DNA from: Heliocidaris tuberculata
Taxonomy: Eukaryota > Echinodermata > Echinoidea > Camarodonta > Echinometridae
NCBI GenBank assembly: GCA_025618425.1
Contig: CM046842.1
Span: 36,516,951-36,580,950 of the forward strand
Reading direction: 5' to 3'
DNA length: 64,000 nt
Positions 1 through 12,584 of the stretch are shown here, one piece after another (position 1 is the first letter of the stretch; each line of letters starts with the position of its first letter). The notes under the pieces are model-generated. The model ran no database searches. It had not been told where the DNA came from and worked only from the letters and a program-made list of their open reading frames with translations. The position numbers and the translations under genes were made by a program.

Positions 1-346
1 ATACTGTTCATAATGATTATAATTATTATAGTACCAATAATAATAACAGTAATAACAAATTAAAAATATATTTATCATGATAATAAATCTAAATATAGTA
101 AGGTAACTGTAAGTTTATTTTGCTCAAGTTGTATAAAGATATACTAGTACTAATACTACAAATTGAAATATAAAAGCAACAATAAGGAGAAATAATAATA
201 AAACCAAAATAAAAAAAATAAAATAAAAAAGAGGCTACATCCCTCAATGCATTCTTACCATTACGCGTTTAATAATACTGCAGACAAAACGGAATAGAAT
301 CATCTCATAAAATCTATTTTATATTATGAGTTGAACAAGAACTTAC

Positions 347-864
347 CGTACGTATTCCATCGTCTTCACATGTCTGCAGCACTCGACGAGGTAAACCAAG
401 TCTTCCTCGTCTGTGCACTTCACCCTGTACACAACTAGCCACTGTAGGTTCTTGGTTTGTTCTCTGATCAGAAGACCAAGTCCTCTCATCGTCTCTCTCG
501 ATACATTCTTCTTCTCTGATGGGAGTGATGGCGGTGCTTGAAGGTTAATGTATGTGAGCTGCTGTCCCCCGGTCAGACGAAGACAAGCCGTGATCTGAGA
601 TATGTCTCTCTCTGCATCATCGATAGTGATATCGATCTCTTTCAAGCCAGGTATCGATGAGAGCAGACCTTCGTAGCTTTGTGACGTCACTCTCTCGGCT
701 ATCAGCTCTGTGACGGATGGAAGCTCAGGAGGAGATGGAGGGAAACTGAGAGAGGAGTCTGTGATAGTAAGCTTGGACAGTGAGGTGAAGGATCTGAGGC
801 AGGACCACAACCTGATGGTCATCTCAGCAGATAGATGACAGTCCTTAATCGTTAACATAGGAAT
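347..864 (-). CDS. NLR gene, LRR-like exon 5 (last coding exon inside window)
   Basis: This 518-base exon (172 codons plus 2 bases) is the most 3' coding exon of the minus-strand NLR gene seen here. It opens after a CATTACAG acceptor in phase 0 (reads IPMLTIKDCHLSAEM) and ends at a CG|GTAAGT donor in phase 2, so the gene must continue beyond the left edge. The protein is leucine-rich with an irregular LRR-like pattern: LWSCLRSFTSLSKLTI, then PELPSVTELIAERV, SYEGLLSSIPGLKEIDI and a GLGLLIREQTKNLQWL block. It is clearly homologous to the exons at 4,540, 18,067, 22,296 and 25,423, and closest to 4,540. In NLR proteins such C-terminal repeats are the presumed ligand-sensing or autoinhibitory part; that role is inferred from the family. 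A separate paralogous gene remains possible, but the phase match favours one gene. Confidence 0.75.
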
Positions 865-1372
865 CTGTAATGAAATACAGGAAAATGAATGCATCAATTT
901 TACATGTACATCATATTCAATATAGAGAGTTACATATAATCTGTTCCTCTCGCTGTCATGGACAAATAATTATACGCTTTACGAGTTGAGTTCTTCTGAT
1001 GAATCTTAATGACGAGAGAAAGGCGTTTTATAAATGAACTAAATTGGTTTGGAGAAGCAACATATAAATTAACTGACAAGAAATGACATGAAATAAGATG
1101 TCATGTTTCTCTACTTGTGTTCTGATAAATAATTTCACTAAAAAAAAAAATTAAAAAAATTATTTACTTCTTGGCCATAGGCATTAACAAATTTTCTACT
1201 GAAATAAAAATCTTTTGAAAAATATTCAATTGAAGTATGAACTAGGCCTTTGGTACAATTCAATAAATAAGGAAGAAATAGCATTTATCTTGATGTATTT
1301 TCCATGAGGCGGAAAGTTTAAATCGCTTTTGTTGAACATTTCTAAACAATAAGGCCTATCAGGCCTACTTAC

Positions 1373-1412
1373 ATTTGATACGCGTCTGTCCGAGTTCAGG
1401 GATCCAGAAAAC
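1373..1412 (-). CDS. NLR gene micro-exon (40 bp) preceding LRR exon 5
   Basis: This 40-base exon lies between a TCCTATAG acceptor and an AAAT|GTAAGT donor. Entering in phase 2 it reads FSGSLNSDRRVSN and leaves in phase 0, exactly the phase needed to link one LRR-like exon (ending phase 2) to the next (starting phase 0). A nearly identical exon occurs at 5,513-5,552, also just upstream of an LRR exon, which argues for function rather than chance. It probably encodes a short serine/charged linker between repeat blocks. Confidence 0.65.
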
Positions 1413-4400
1413 CTATAGGAGAAAGATGAGGAAAAACAAGGCAGTCAGTAATAAATTATTTCGACTTCTAGACTAGAGTGAAAATATTGATGGTAACAAT
1501 TATAATAACAATCATGTTAATGACAATAATGATAATGATAATAAAAAATAATGATAGCGATAATTATAAGAAAAAGAAGAAGAAAATAAAGCTTATTACT
1601 TAGTAGACCTATACGAATTAAAATATTCCATATGAAAGTCATGAGAGAGATGCATGGGAGTGTGTATGTATGTGAGAGAGTGATAACATTGTGTAATACG
1701 TTTAGCAATGACCATGACACGTAGTGTGTATAGCTTGAATACAATGTACAGTGAGTGTATACATAGAACAGTGACTGAACATTGAGTGTATGCATGGAAC
1801 ATGACAATGGGATGAAATGTACAATGAACACGTGGTTTGGATGGAGATGGTATGGAGGGTGACTGACAGGTGAAAAATGGAATGGACAAACATGGAATAA
1901 ACATGAACATAAACATGACAAAGTTCTCTGATCCATAGTGTTCAAAATAAGGTTCTACAATATCCCATTTCATAATTGGACATTGATTTTATTAGATCTA
2001 TAATAATATGAAAAGCTTTTCAACATTAACTGATTCATCTCCCAAGCTTAATTTCTTCAAAGCTTTTATTTTTAACGGGGTTTTCCCCAGGCTGCTAGTA
2101 TTTGTAGTATAGGTTTACTTCTTCTTGTGATATCTTTTGTAAAAGAGGGTAGAATAATGTCTAGTACCTTACTTACTGGTCATTTACCATAACAATAATT
2201 ATACCCTACATCATCTTTGATGATCACTATTATTTGCGAAATTCTCGCAGACCTGGCACAAAAAGGTCGTTTACCGAACATTGTCTAACGTTGGACCCTA
2301 AATTTATTTTTATTTTTTTGCAGCGAAATTGCCTGTATTAGAGTCCAGATCTACAAAAAGGCGGCCATTTAACAAAATGTTGAAGAACAGATGAATAAAT
2401 AGATCTACTCATACTATACGGTAGATTATTCTGAACAAATTTTATTATTAGCCTACCGTAACTATTTAGTGTTAGATCTACTGTTATCTTATTTTGTGTG
2501 TGCGTGCAGAGAGTAACGTTACTTAACAGTTAAATTGTGGAGTTTTTGGTCGTCTGTTTACAGTTTAAGTAGATTTCTATCTAGATTCTAGCTACTACAA
2601 CTTGTTAGATCTAACTGTTGTCGTTAGACCTTGATCTAGTAGCCTAACAGTAGTCTAAGTCTAACTGTCAGAATCTAAGTTAGACTAAGTTAGTCTCTAC
2701 TTCAAAAGTACCCGTAGATCTAATGAGTAATGTTTGATCGATTTCCTAGCGTTTTAACGTTAAAAGTTGGGGCCTAGATTAGGTCTAACTTTAGATTTCA
2801 AAGTAGACCTAGGCCTAGATAGTCTAACGTTAGTTAGATTAGAATTTCGTTACTTACTTGTCGATATCTTCCGCTGAGTCTGACGATACTCTCGTTATCT
2901 AACTTAGTTAGACTAGTCTCTGATCTAGACCTATTCTTTTTCATAGGGTCTAGATCTATATCTAGATCTACAAGTACAACTTACAATTAGGAACTCTAAC
3001 TTCCTTTTAGCTTAATAACGTTAACGTTAGTGCTGATTATTCAGCATAAAAACAGTTGACCATGTTGACCTAGCCCTAGATCTAGTCTAGATCTAGATCT
3101 AGGCTAACCTTTTTCAGCTCGAATTTAACATCAAGTCATAAACGGTTTCCTACTCACCAATTTTTTGAATTGAGGCATTATCCGTTCTGTAACCGATGTA
3201 AGTTAGATCTATATTCTCCAGATGATTAAAATACAGTGTAAAGTTAGATCTTGCCAGTAAAGAATTAAAACTCGTAAATAGGTCTATAGGCCTAGGGCTA
3301 GGCGTTATAAGTATGCAAATACAATATTAAGCACTGGCACCGAAAATGCGCTTGCTTAAAGCGCAGATGCGCGCTTTAAGCAAGCGTTACACACGTACGT
3401 ACAGCGCAGCGCGTAGACAATATGGGGAGAAGAAATAACCGTCCCCGGTGAAGTGGCATATACTGCAATAGGGCAGGCTATAGCTATGAAACGGCGTATG
3501 TCGCCCCTTATCACCCCCCCCCCCCCCCCCAGCTTGAAAGCCAAGAAAAAATAAATGAAATAGGCCTACGGTACACAATTAAAAATAAATTCGATCCTAG
3601 ATCTATTTTTTTTCTTCAATTTCTAGAAAAACCTACAATTCCGCCACTTCCCCTGTTTTTTTTTTTTTATTATTTATTTCTTTTATTAGGAAATGGGTTT
3701 CATTGCATGTGTTTCATTGAATCAAACCTAATCACTGCATTTATAAAGAATTATACAAGTTATACAGTAGAAAAAACGAACAAACAAACAAAAAGAGCAT
3801 GTAACAGTTAAAAAGAACGTAGCCTACATACCGATACATAAATTTTCGGATTGCCACTAGCCACTAATAATATATCCCACAATGAATTAATGCACAATAT
3901 GTAAATATTCATGAGCAAATGAGCTCTACTGAGAAGGCTGAGCATGTGCAGTAGATTCTCCATGGTAATTAAACCTGGGTGGGGCATTTAACCTAGGGTT
4001 AAATTTTAAACCTAGCTTTAACTAAACCTTGCTATCATCAGAATACCAAATAGAGTTTAACTACACTTAGACTGGAGGTGAGGTTTAAAGTGTAGTTTAG
4101 TTAACCTAGGGTTAACTTTAGTCTAGGGTTAAATTAAACCTGCTATCAGAATACCGGCCAATACAGAAACACACACAAAGAGGCGGGCTGGTAAAAAAGA
4201 AACCGATAGATGTGAGAAAGTTTAATTAAGATTTCCCCCCCCCCCCCCCCCCTCCTTTTTTTTTTTCACTCTTTAAATTAAAAATATTTGAAATATAAAC
4301 TTCCATTCAATAATACCATGCAAACGATGGTTCTTGTATATAAATGTTATATTCGAGTTATTTTTTATAGTTCATTTTATTGTACAAAACGATGTAATGA

Positions 4401-4539
4401 GTATATAAGTTTGCATAATATGATTCTGGTTTGTGAATAGACTTGTTTATGATATCTTACCTTGATTTCTTGTAAAAATGTCATTTTGAAAATAGAAGTA
4501 ATAACATAATCTTTAAAAAGTAAGGTAGTAATTACTCAC
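1413..4539 (-). other. NLR intron with low-complexity and foldback sequence
   Basis: No coding sequence is recognised here. The interval holds AT-rich DNA; a stretch at about 2,520-3,130 full of AGATCT/CTAGAT/GTTAACG words; a hairpin at about 3,347-3,386 (CGCTTGCTTAAAGCGC and its complement); C-tracts near 3,512 and 4,236; and a TTAACCTAGGGTTAA-rich segment at 3,970-4,160. The parts at about 1,840-2,230 and 4,160-4,540 have diverged copies at about 15,215-15,730 and 15,840-16,140. Confidence 0.6.
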
Positions 4540-5078
4540 TGTTCTATATACAGACTAGATGATATTAGACGTGTCGAAGGCTCGACGAGATCAATTAATT
4601 TCTCCTCCGGTCCGAATACTACCCCGGACAATATCACCTCGTCGTCGCGGTAGACTGCGTTTGCCCTGATCTGAAGACCCAGTCCTCTCATCGTCTCTCT
4701 TGACACGCTTGATGCATTCTTCTCTGATGGGAGTGAATCGGGTGCTTTAAGCTTGATGCGCGTGAGCTCCTGTCCCGTCAGACGTCGACGAAGACCAGTC
4801 TGGATCTGAGATATGTCTTCTTTCCCTACATCTCCGATAGTGATATCGATCTCTTTCAAGCCAGGTAGCGATGAGAGCAGACCTTCGTAGCTTTGTGACG
4901 TCACTCTCTCGGCTATCAGCTTTGTGACGGATGGAAGCTCAGGAGGAGATGGAGGGAAACTGAGAGAGGAGTCTGAGATAGTAAGTTTGGACAGTGAGCC
5001 GACGGATCTGAGGCAGGCCCACAACCTGATGGTCATCTCAGCAGATAGATGGCAGTCCTTAATCGTTAACATAGGAAT
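4540..5078 (-). CDS. NLR gene, LRR-like exon 4
   Basis: This 539-base exon (179 codons plus 2 bases) starts in phase 0 after the same CATTACAG acceptor seen for exon 5 and ends ACA|GTGAGT in phase 2. Its N-terminal two thirds closely match exon 5 (IPMLTIKDCHLSAEM, LWACLRSVGSLSKLTI, SYEGLLSSLPGLKEIDI). The C-terminal third (GLGLQIRANAVYRDDEVIL, then a ...LIDLVEPSTRLISSSLYIEQ tail) differs from the others. That tail is also present in the broken exon at 16,138-16,283, so at least two subfamilies of this exon exist in the locus. The frame is open throughout. The role, variable LRR-type repeats of an intracellular NLR, is inferred from context. Confidence 0.75.
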
Positions 5079-5512
5079 CTGTAATGAAATACAGGAAAAC
5101 GAATGAGTCACATTTACATCACATTCAGTTGTGGAAAAAAGAACTAAAAGAACTAAATTGCAGTATATCGGTAGTTTAGAGGAGCAAAATGTAAACAAAC
5201 TGACAAAAAATATAAGAAATGACATGAAATAACATGTCATATAGCTCGACTTGTGTTCGACAAATAGTTAATTTTGTTTGTTGTTGTTGTTTTGTTTTTG
5301 TTTTTGTTTTTGTTTTTTTGTTATTAACTTCTTAGCCATTTAAAATTTGCCACCCCAAAAAAACTTTTGGAAAATATTATTTCATTGTAGTATGAAATGC
5401 AATAAATAAGGAAGAAATATCATTTATTTTGCTGGGTAATTTCCATCAGGCGGAAAGTGTAAATTGTTTGCTTGAACATTTCTAAACAATGAGGCCTATC
5501 ATGTTTACTTAC

Positions 5513-5552
5513 ATTTGATACGTGTCTGTCGGAGTTCAGGGATCCAGAAAAC
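5513..5552 (-). CDS. NLR gene micro-exon (40 bp) preceding LRR exon 4
   Basis: This exon matches the micro-exon at 1,373-1,412 except for two bases and reads FSGSLNSDRHVSN between an AATAG acceptor and an AAAT|GTAAGT donor. It runs phase 2 to phase 0. It lies 434 bases upstream of LRR exon 4 in transcription order, about the same spacing as its partner has from exon 5, so micro-exon, intron and LRR exon were duplicated together. Confidence 0.65.
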
Positions 5553-6799
5553 CTATTCATGTAGCAAATAAAAGAGATAAGAGGGAAAACATGGTAGTCG
5601 TTAAAAAATTAGTTCGGATTCTAGATAGGAAGTACTGACGGTAACAATTACAACAATCATGTTAATGGCAGTGATGATGATGATACTAGCAATAATGTAA
5701 TTAATGATACAAATAATCATGATATAATAATAACAAAAATGATATTTATAATAATAATAGTGATAATAATGAAATAATAACATAAAAATTGCTTTTTGAT
5801 CCGATGAGTTTGGCAGCAGGGTGGGATGGGGGCACAATTATCCCTAAATGTGCCACTGAAAGTACCTAGGTCAACAGACTGAAAATCAGTCATAGGTATG
5901 TACACATTAAAATATGCCCATTGTATCCCAACTTCAAGTTTTTCATATTTTGCAGTGGGCCGCCCAAAGGGGGGGGGGGGGGGGCTGCTCTCCAAACTTT
6001 TTTTTTTTAGTAGACACGTTTCATCTTATCTCCGAAAAAAGGGTTCAAACTGTCATTATTCAAATGAAATCAATTCAACAACCCCCCCCCCCCTTACACA
6101 CACTTTAAAAAACGCCCCGCGGCCCCTGCAATGTAAAAGCAATGTTTCAATATGATGACAACATAATCAATTCTTCTTCCAGATTCTATTGATGTCTAAT
6201 TGTAATTGTGACATATATTCAGTTTGTACTGAATGTAATACAATACCAACATTTTTTGGTAAAATGTTTAAATATTTATATTAATGATACTGTAGGATGC
6301 CCAACAGAATGTACAGTGAGTGTATACATAGAACAGTGACTGAACATCGAGTGTATGCATGCAACATGACAATGGGATTAAATGTAAAACATGTGAATGA
6401 GTAAATTACGCAATGCGTAATAAATGTCCCCGCCGGAAGTGCAGATCTGTGGAAATTAACTAGCCTGAACCTTAAAACTTCAGTGAAAAACTTTAGTGAA
6501 TAAAGTCATAATGTTACTGCATGCAAAAGAAGAGAATACCAACAATGCATGTATACAACTGAAATATAAAACATGAAAACATTATGAACCTTCAGACGAA
6601 ATCATTACGCGAATGGAATTAGGCCCCGCCTCTTTCGGATCATTTGAAGAGCCCGATAAGCACCCGATACGTTGCATTATTCATATTTCTTGTGCGTGTC
6701 AGTTTATTGTGAAACTTTGATTGGATGCTAGGTCATGAATATGTACATAATTCGACAGTATCGATCAAAATTCATTTGACCTCAACTTCGTCAATTCAA

Positions 6800-6873
6800 G
6801 ACCTATTAATTATGCAGATTATATGCAAGACGTCATCCGCACGAAATGAGAAATGTTAGTTCAAAAGGACAAG
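6800..6873 (+). other. Possible 5' exon end (AAG|GTGAGT donor) of a small plus-strand gene
   Basis: A perfect donor consensus, AAG|GTGAGT, ends at 6,873. It is the first of a run of well-formed plus-strand splice sites at 8,138, 8,237, 8,757, 8,857 and 9,275. The true start of this exon cannot be placed; 6,800 is only a nominal limit. No open frame of note is present, so it would be 5' untranslated. Confidence 0.3.
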
Positions 6874-8137
6874 GTGAGTAGAGCTCAAATTATCATTAAA
6901 TTTCGTACATTTAGTTTATTAATGAAAATAACTTGTACAATTCTAGGTGATCTACGATTATTTATCTATATTTCAAAAGGATTCACAAGAGTTGTGTTGA
7001 AAAAGGATTGAAACAATTTTCTCTCGAAATTACAGTTCTAAATTTATCGTCGAGATGTAGTTTGACACGGAGATCGCTGTCCTCACACGCTGCGGCTCAT
7101 GACAGCTACCCGGACAGTCACGGGTCAGTTTCAGCCACTGGCGCGGTGGCTATTTCGACAGCGTCAAAAATTCAATACATGCAAACAAGTTGGATCTAAG
7201 AAGATCTAAACAGATCTAACGTTATTAAAATCTAAATGATGATAGACTGTATGGCATAACCATAAGCCTTTCCTCATGTTGTTCATCTGTGCACACAAGC
7301 GTATTCGTTAGTCCAACTTGGACTAGGGACTAACGTAGTCTACGAGACTACGGTTAACGTTACATAGATTTGGAATCTGTGACTGTGTGGTGGGATTCTA
7401 CGATGTCGATGATTTTGATAAGATATGTAGACCAAAATTAGTGCTGATATAAAATCATTAATGTTACACGAGGTTTACTGTTTTGAACTCTGAATATTTG
7501 TTGAAATTTTATTCCATAAACCGAAGTCTGAAGGATATTCTATCTTGAGTAGATGTAGACTTGGCTAGGGCTAAAGCTGTGCTTGGCCTTGGGCAAGTTG
7601 GGGGACAAAGTCAAAGTAGATCTCTAACCATGTTTGATAAGAACTCTGTTCAACTTCACTTTCACGCCTGACTTTTTTCGTTCTTAAAAGACTTGGATCT
7701 ACTATGTTTGGTTCAGTTCATGCCATTTGGTCAATTAAACTGACTGTAAATTAACTGGAGTCTGATAGACTATGATTTTTTTTTTTTTTTTTTTTTGTGC
7801 GGGGGGGGGGGGTCGGAGGCAAATGTATTTTGGGCAAAAATTCAGTCTGGTTGTTAAAGCCAGTTTAAGGATCCCTGTTTAAAATTTCAGAGACACATCA
7901 CTAGAAAGTTTTGTTGCTGAGGCTGTTTCTTTTTCTTTCCAAGAAACTTATGTAGCTTGAATGCACCTTGATAAACATAAGATACATGTAGCTGATGATT
8001 ATATTTTGACCTTTGAAAAAAAATGGATCGGAATTTATTTGCCTGACAAAAACAATTATTATCAATGTAGCTATGACTGTAACAAGAAAGACCCCCCAAA
8101 AATGACAACTCTTGTTTTCATTTTTTTTTTTTAACAG

Positions 8138-8237
8138 ATCAAAATGGAAAGGAACCCAAGAAATGTTATTCAAACATTGCGCAAACGCAAACTGACCATA
8201 CATCATGAACCAGAAATCTAGCCTTCCTAAATTACAG
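8138..8237 (+). other. Possible non-coding exon 2 of small plus-strand gene
   Basis: A 100-base segment lies between a strong acceptor (T-run then AACAG) and a strong donor (TTACAG|GTAAGT). All three frames contain stops, so within a spliced mRNA it would be 5' leader. It carries a 26-codon upstream ORF starting MERNPRNVIQ. Confidence 0.35.
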
Positions 8238-8770
8238 GTAAGTTTACAGAACATTTCCTGAGTATCTATATGCTTATACATGTATAGTGTAATTTGAATC
8301 ATTTTATGATTATCATAAATATTGTAATTTAACAGGAAACAAGGAAATGAACTATAAAAGCAATTAGGGCTTCCAGGGGTCCCTAAATGTGTTAGTTAAA
8401 AGCATATTACAGATGCCCTTACTACAGTACTAGTTGCCATTGATTTTTTAATAGCTTGTCCTTAATGCAAACCATTACCAACAAAGCCCAGCATTGTGTG
8501 TAAGCATAGAAAAGAAAGAGAAGATTACATTTCACATTTATTCACAATACATTCTGTGAAAACGGTCTCTTTTGAGCTTTGATCTATGATCTGAATTAGA
8601 TGTATTTAGATGTTTTAGAAGATCCAAAAAAAAAAAAAAAAAGGCCAGAATTAGTGGAGTACAAGTATTTCTGTGAAATATATATTGTGTACCTCTAAAT
8701 TACTTTCATTTATACATGCACTTATAAATTTATTTATTTATCCTCTTTTTACACAGCATGATTCTTTACA

Positions 8771-9316
8771 ATGGATGGTGAAAGAATATTGAGATACACA
8801 ATCCGGAGAAATGAACAAAGAGCAGATATACTGACCTGCATGCTCAAGCTTGGAGAGGTAGGCCTTTACTGTGCATAATTAAATTTGGCAATACCCCCCC
8901 CCCCCACAAAAAAAAAGTTTTCGAAAAATATATCAATGTAAAAAATATATAATAGGCCTATACCATTAGTACACAACTTGAAGAGGAAGCAAGTTATTTG
9001 TAACTATTGTAATTTCCTTTCCCTTTCACCTGAAAAGGAATTTTTAGTCAAATATGGGAATTTTATTTAATTTTTATAAGCATTAATCATTTCCATTTTC
9101 ATGCTCACAGAAGAACTTAATTTTAATGAATGTGGGTAAAATAGCTTTTTATCAAGCAATATTCACTCTGTTTGAGTTATGCATATATACATATCTGGCA
9201 CATTGCAGTCCTTTCTTATTGTTTACGACCTTAATAGTTTTTAATTTGTTCTATTTTCTCTTTTCATTCAACAGACTTACGGATTACCACTACAGCTCTT
9301 CATTCCTGTTAGCTAG
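8771..9316 (+). CDS. Possible two-exon small protein (43 aa), function unknown
   Basis: Coding bases would be 8,771-8,857 (exon 8,757-8,857, after TTTTTACACAG and ending GAG|GTAGGC) joined to 9,275-9,316 (after TTTTCATTCAACAG). The join gives a 43-residue basic product beginning MDGERILRYTIRRNEQRADI and ending LPLQLFIPVS, then TAG. An AATAAA signal follows at 9,361. I do not recognise the protein. The support is a coherent chain of consensus splice sites plus a poly(A) signal; codon bias cannot be judged at this length. It would lie inside an intron of the NLR gene on the opposite strand. It could equally be a long non-coding RNA or chance. Confidence 0.35.
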
Positions 9317-9360
9317 ATCAGCAGTCTCACGAGTGGATACATGTAATGAATTTCATTCAG

Positions 9361-9366
9361 AATAAA
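9361..9366 (+). terminator. Poly(A) signal AATAAA of small plus-strand gene
   Basis: A canonical AATAAA hexamer lies 44 bases after the putative stop codon of the small plus-strand gene. Its position fits a short last exon. Confidence 0.35.
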
Positions 9367-10559
9367 ACAATACAGATATCCCTAACAAGGGTTTCTGATT
9401 TGGAGGATTTTTGTTTGAATATTGCATTTGCTGAAATTCCAAAAAATTAAGTGCCTTCAGCTGAATGAAATTTAACAAAACCTAGATTTGATTTATGTCA
9501 GTGACCATTTCAACAGTATAATAGAATAAAACAGTTGATACGCAAATTGCTTGAGAACGTGTGAGAAAAACCAAATATTCATTCAATGATTTACTAGTGT
9601 GATATGAAAATTTGACTTACCACTAGACTTCTGACAGGAAGTGCAATTTCAAGATTTTTTTTTCTTCTTCAAATTATAAACTTGTTATTTGAATTGATAT
9701 TTATTGTTATTAAATAGACAACAAAAACAAAGGATTTAGTTCATCTCTTTTATCATGTTAAGGGGATGGAAAATCATCCATCTAGTTACCTTAAACATTT
9801 ACATATTCTGAGAGCTTTTTAATTCTAACTTGAATTCTCATTTTAGTGATAATGTTCATGTGATATACTTTTACATAGAGTATTCAGGGGGGGGGGGGGG
9901 CAGGGGTTCCATAACTAGAAATGTTAAATGAAAAGTTTGTGTGAAAGGTAAGCCAGAGTTAGAATGGAATGAGAAAGATTAAAAAATGAGAGAAAAAGCA
10001 GTGGTATCGCTCGAGGGGTGGGGGTCGAAGGGGGCAGTATCAGATTTAGGGGGCAATTCCGGCCCATGCCCCCCTTGATACAGAGTGACATAACTTCAGT
10101 ATACAACTTCAAGATTGTACCCCCTCCCCCGCCTCCTTTGAAATGACTTTTTTCAACTTATCAGAGAATTTCTGCAATGTGTGCCCCATCTTTTACAAAA
10201 TCCTGGATGCACAACTGGGATGGCAGGATGGCAATACACCTTAATATTTGTAATGTTTCAAACTGTCAGTATTTTGGCATGTCAACAAATATATAAAAAT
10301 ATAAACTTCAGTTTTACTTTTTCATTGTTGGAAATTTGTGGGAATTTTTTTTCTTGGCACAGTTACTATTGCCCCATTCATAATTCTCTAGCGACACCGC
10401 TGCCATGCCTGCGTATGTGAAAGGAAGAGTGAAGACAATAAGCTTTGACTGGAATGGTCAATTATAAGTTGATGGAAATGAATAGTATTGTATAAGACTT
10501 GTGATTGAGTGGTGACTTACAGGCATGAAAGCTGGAAAGGAATGGCAACAGTGGCGTCT

Positions 10560-11194
10560 GGACTTTGGCGTCAAGAGGGGTAAAAAAAAAAAAGGGTTAT
10601 CAATGGCGACAATTCCCCCCCCCCCAGCCCTCCAAAAGTCACTGGGGGGGGGGGGGGTCGAGAATGTTTTTTTCGCCAGCCCTCCCAAAGTCGCTTAGTG
10701 GATCGGGGGGGGGGTATCAGATTTTATGGGGTCCAGTTTTCCTCCATAATTCTCTGACAAGCATTAAAGAAAAAAAAAAAAGGTTATCAGTTCCGAAAAT
10801 TGTTCGCCAGCCCTCCAAAAGTCGCTCAGTGGGGGGTGTCGAGAATCTTGTTCAGGAACCCGATAACCTTTTTTTTTTTCAAAACTTGTCAGGGGGCACT
10901 CTGCCCCCCCCCCCCCCCCCCTTGCCCCCGGCCCCCTTGGGTACGCTAGCGAATGGCAACATATAAATTTTACTCACAAATGCAAAGTAAAAGTTAGAAA
11001 ATAATTCTTCCCGGTATTTTGATTGTTCCGGTGGCGCTCAGTGAGGGGGGGGGGGGTGAGTTATCAGATGTTTTCCTCCATAATTATAATTCTCTGACAA
11101 GCAAAAACAAACAAAAAAAAATTGTAAATTCTAAAACTCTGCTTGAAGGGAAACCCGTATTTTTTTTCTTCTCGCCAGCTCTCCAAAACTCGCT

Positions 11195-11236
<42 letters not shown>

Positions 11237-11335
11237 AATTTTTTTCCCCAGCCCTCAAAATAGATGCTCAGAGGGGGGGGGGCGTTATCACATCTTTTCC
11301 TCGATAATTCTCTGACAAGCAAGAAACAAAATGGG
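10560..11335. repeat. G-rich degenerate repeat cluster
   Basis: Several imperfect units recur, with the words CGCCAGCCCTCCAAAAGTCGCT, a poly-G run, a TATCAG word and CCATAATTCTCTGACAAGC. Poly-G runs reach over 35 bases at about 11,197-11,234. The same AATTCTCTGACA word occurs inverted inside both copies of the 4.2-kb duplication (about 20,520 and 24,770). The proline- or glycine-rich frames here are artefacts of these runs. Confidence 0.6.
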
Positions 11336-11895
11336 AGGAAAATCATATGAATTTCATGGTCCAGTTAAGCGATCACCGGTCAGAACCGCCCAATCTCACA
11401 ATCATTATAACGTTACGCGTATGGGACAAAATCGTGCCTAAGTCGCTTACTACTGCGATAACTTTGCTCCTCAACAAAAAATCCTAAGTGCGCAACTAGA
11501 AATAAAATCCCCAGTATTTTCTCAATCTAATGATATATTTTTTCATTCATTTCGAGAAAAAAAATCCATGTCATTTTTCACATGTCTAAGAGCAAGTTTG
11601 CTCGATGTCAACCCATTATGTGTGTAATATGTATGTAAAATTCTCTTGTTTTTCTCACGTCCGTGTGGCTCCGTGCTTTCAACCCAATGTTATTTGAAAA
11701 TGTGTGTCAGCTAAATTTTTTGCACACCCGCCAAATTAAAGCTTTCCACTTCAGCTTTTTACTGATATAAAGGTTATTTGGTTTGGTTGAAAATTTTCCA
11801 TGTCATTTTCCTTGTCATATCAGACTTTAATTACCAAAATCATCAATTTTACAGAGCTAAAACCCGGGCCGCGTCGGTGGCGCGGCATATGGCAA

Positions 11896-11950
11896 ACACA
11901 CACAGCATGCAGTCAGTACATATCATACTGACTGCATGCTGTGTGTGTGT
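11896..11950. repeat. Perfect hairpin, CAGCATGCAGTCAGTA arms
   Basis: An inverted repeat of about 23 bases (ACACACAGCATGCAGTCAGTA and its complement) surrounds a loop of about 6 bases. A degenerate further copy of the GCATGCAGTCA word follows at about 11,964-11,985. It may be a small foldback element; no function is claimed. Confidence 0.5.
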
Positions 11951-12584
11951 GTGCCGTACAGCGTGCATGCAGTCACCAGTCAGTACGTATCATACTCAAT
12001 TTGGCAAGAATCATTGCCGTGTTTGAAAAGTGATTTTGTCGGGTTTTCTGTATAAACTTGTGAAGTAAGTTGCACGACAAGCTTTTTATTTACCGTACGT
12101 TCTTAAAGTGTATTTTGATACAGAAAATATGCCTGGAAATTGAATAATTGCAAAGATATTAAAGTGCATCATACTATAGGGACGTAAAAGCAACTCATTA
12201 ACTCATGTGCAAAGCTCGCCTGATCATGCATGCAGTGCATGCATGCAATATGCGCTGCCGACCTATGTGGACAGGAGCATTCAGCCCAGGGGTGCATTGC
12301 AGAAATATTCCCTCCCTGTAACTAGCTCTCTGCAATAGCGCGTCAATGAGACTCGGGCTGCGCGCAAATTAAAAAAAAAAAAAAAAAAAAGTTCCGCGTC
12401 CCCTCTCTGTGAATAGAGTAGTCCTACAAGAAGCCACACCAGTCGACCAATCCTGAACGACCACTGCGCACAGCATGCCAGCGCGTGTATTATGTCCCAA
12501 ATTACACCGCACAGCTGATCGCTTCAAGAATTAATGTGTCAAATTGAGTGGACAAATCGGGGTAAACAAATTCATATGTGTCGG

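Noticed and set aside
3960..4165. Possible MITE with TTAACCTAGGGTTAA words
   Set aside because: Several palindromic words are present, but I could not define matching ends or a target duplication.
10458..11346. Glycine- or proline-rich frames of 60-130 codons
   Set aside because: They arise from poly-G/C runs inside repeats, occur on both strands and lack any domain.
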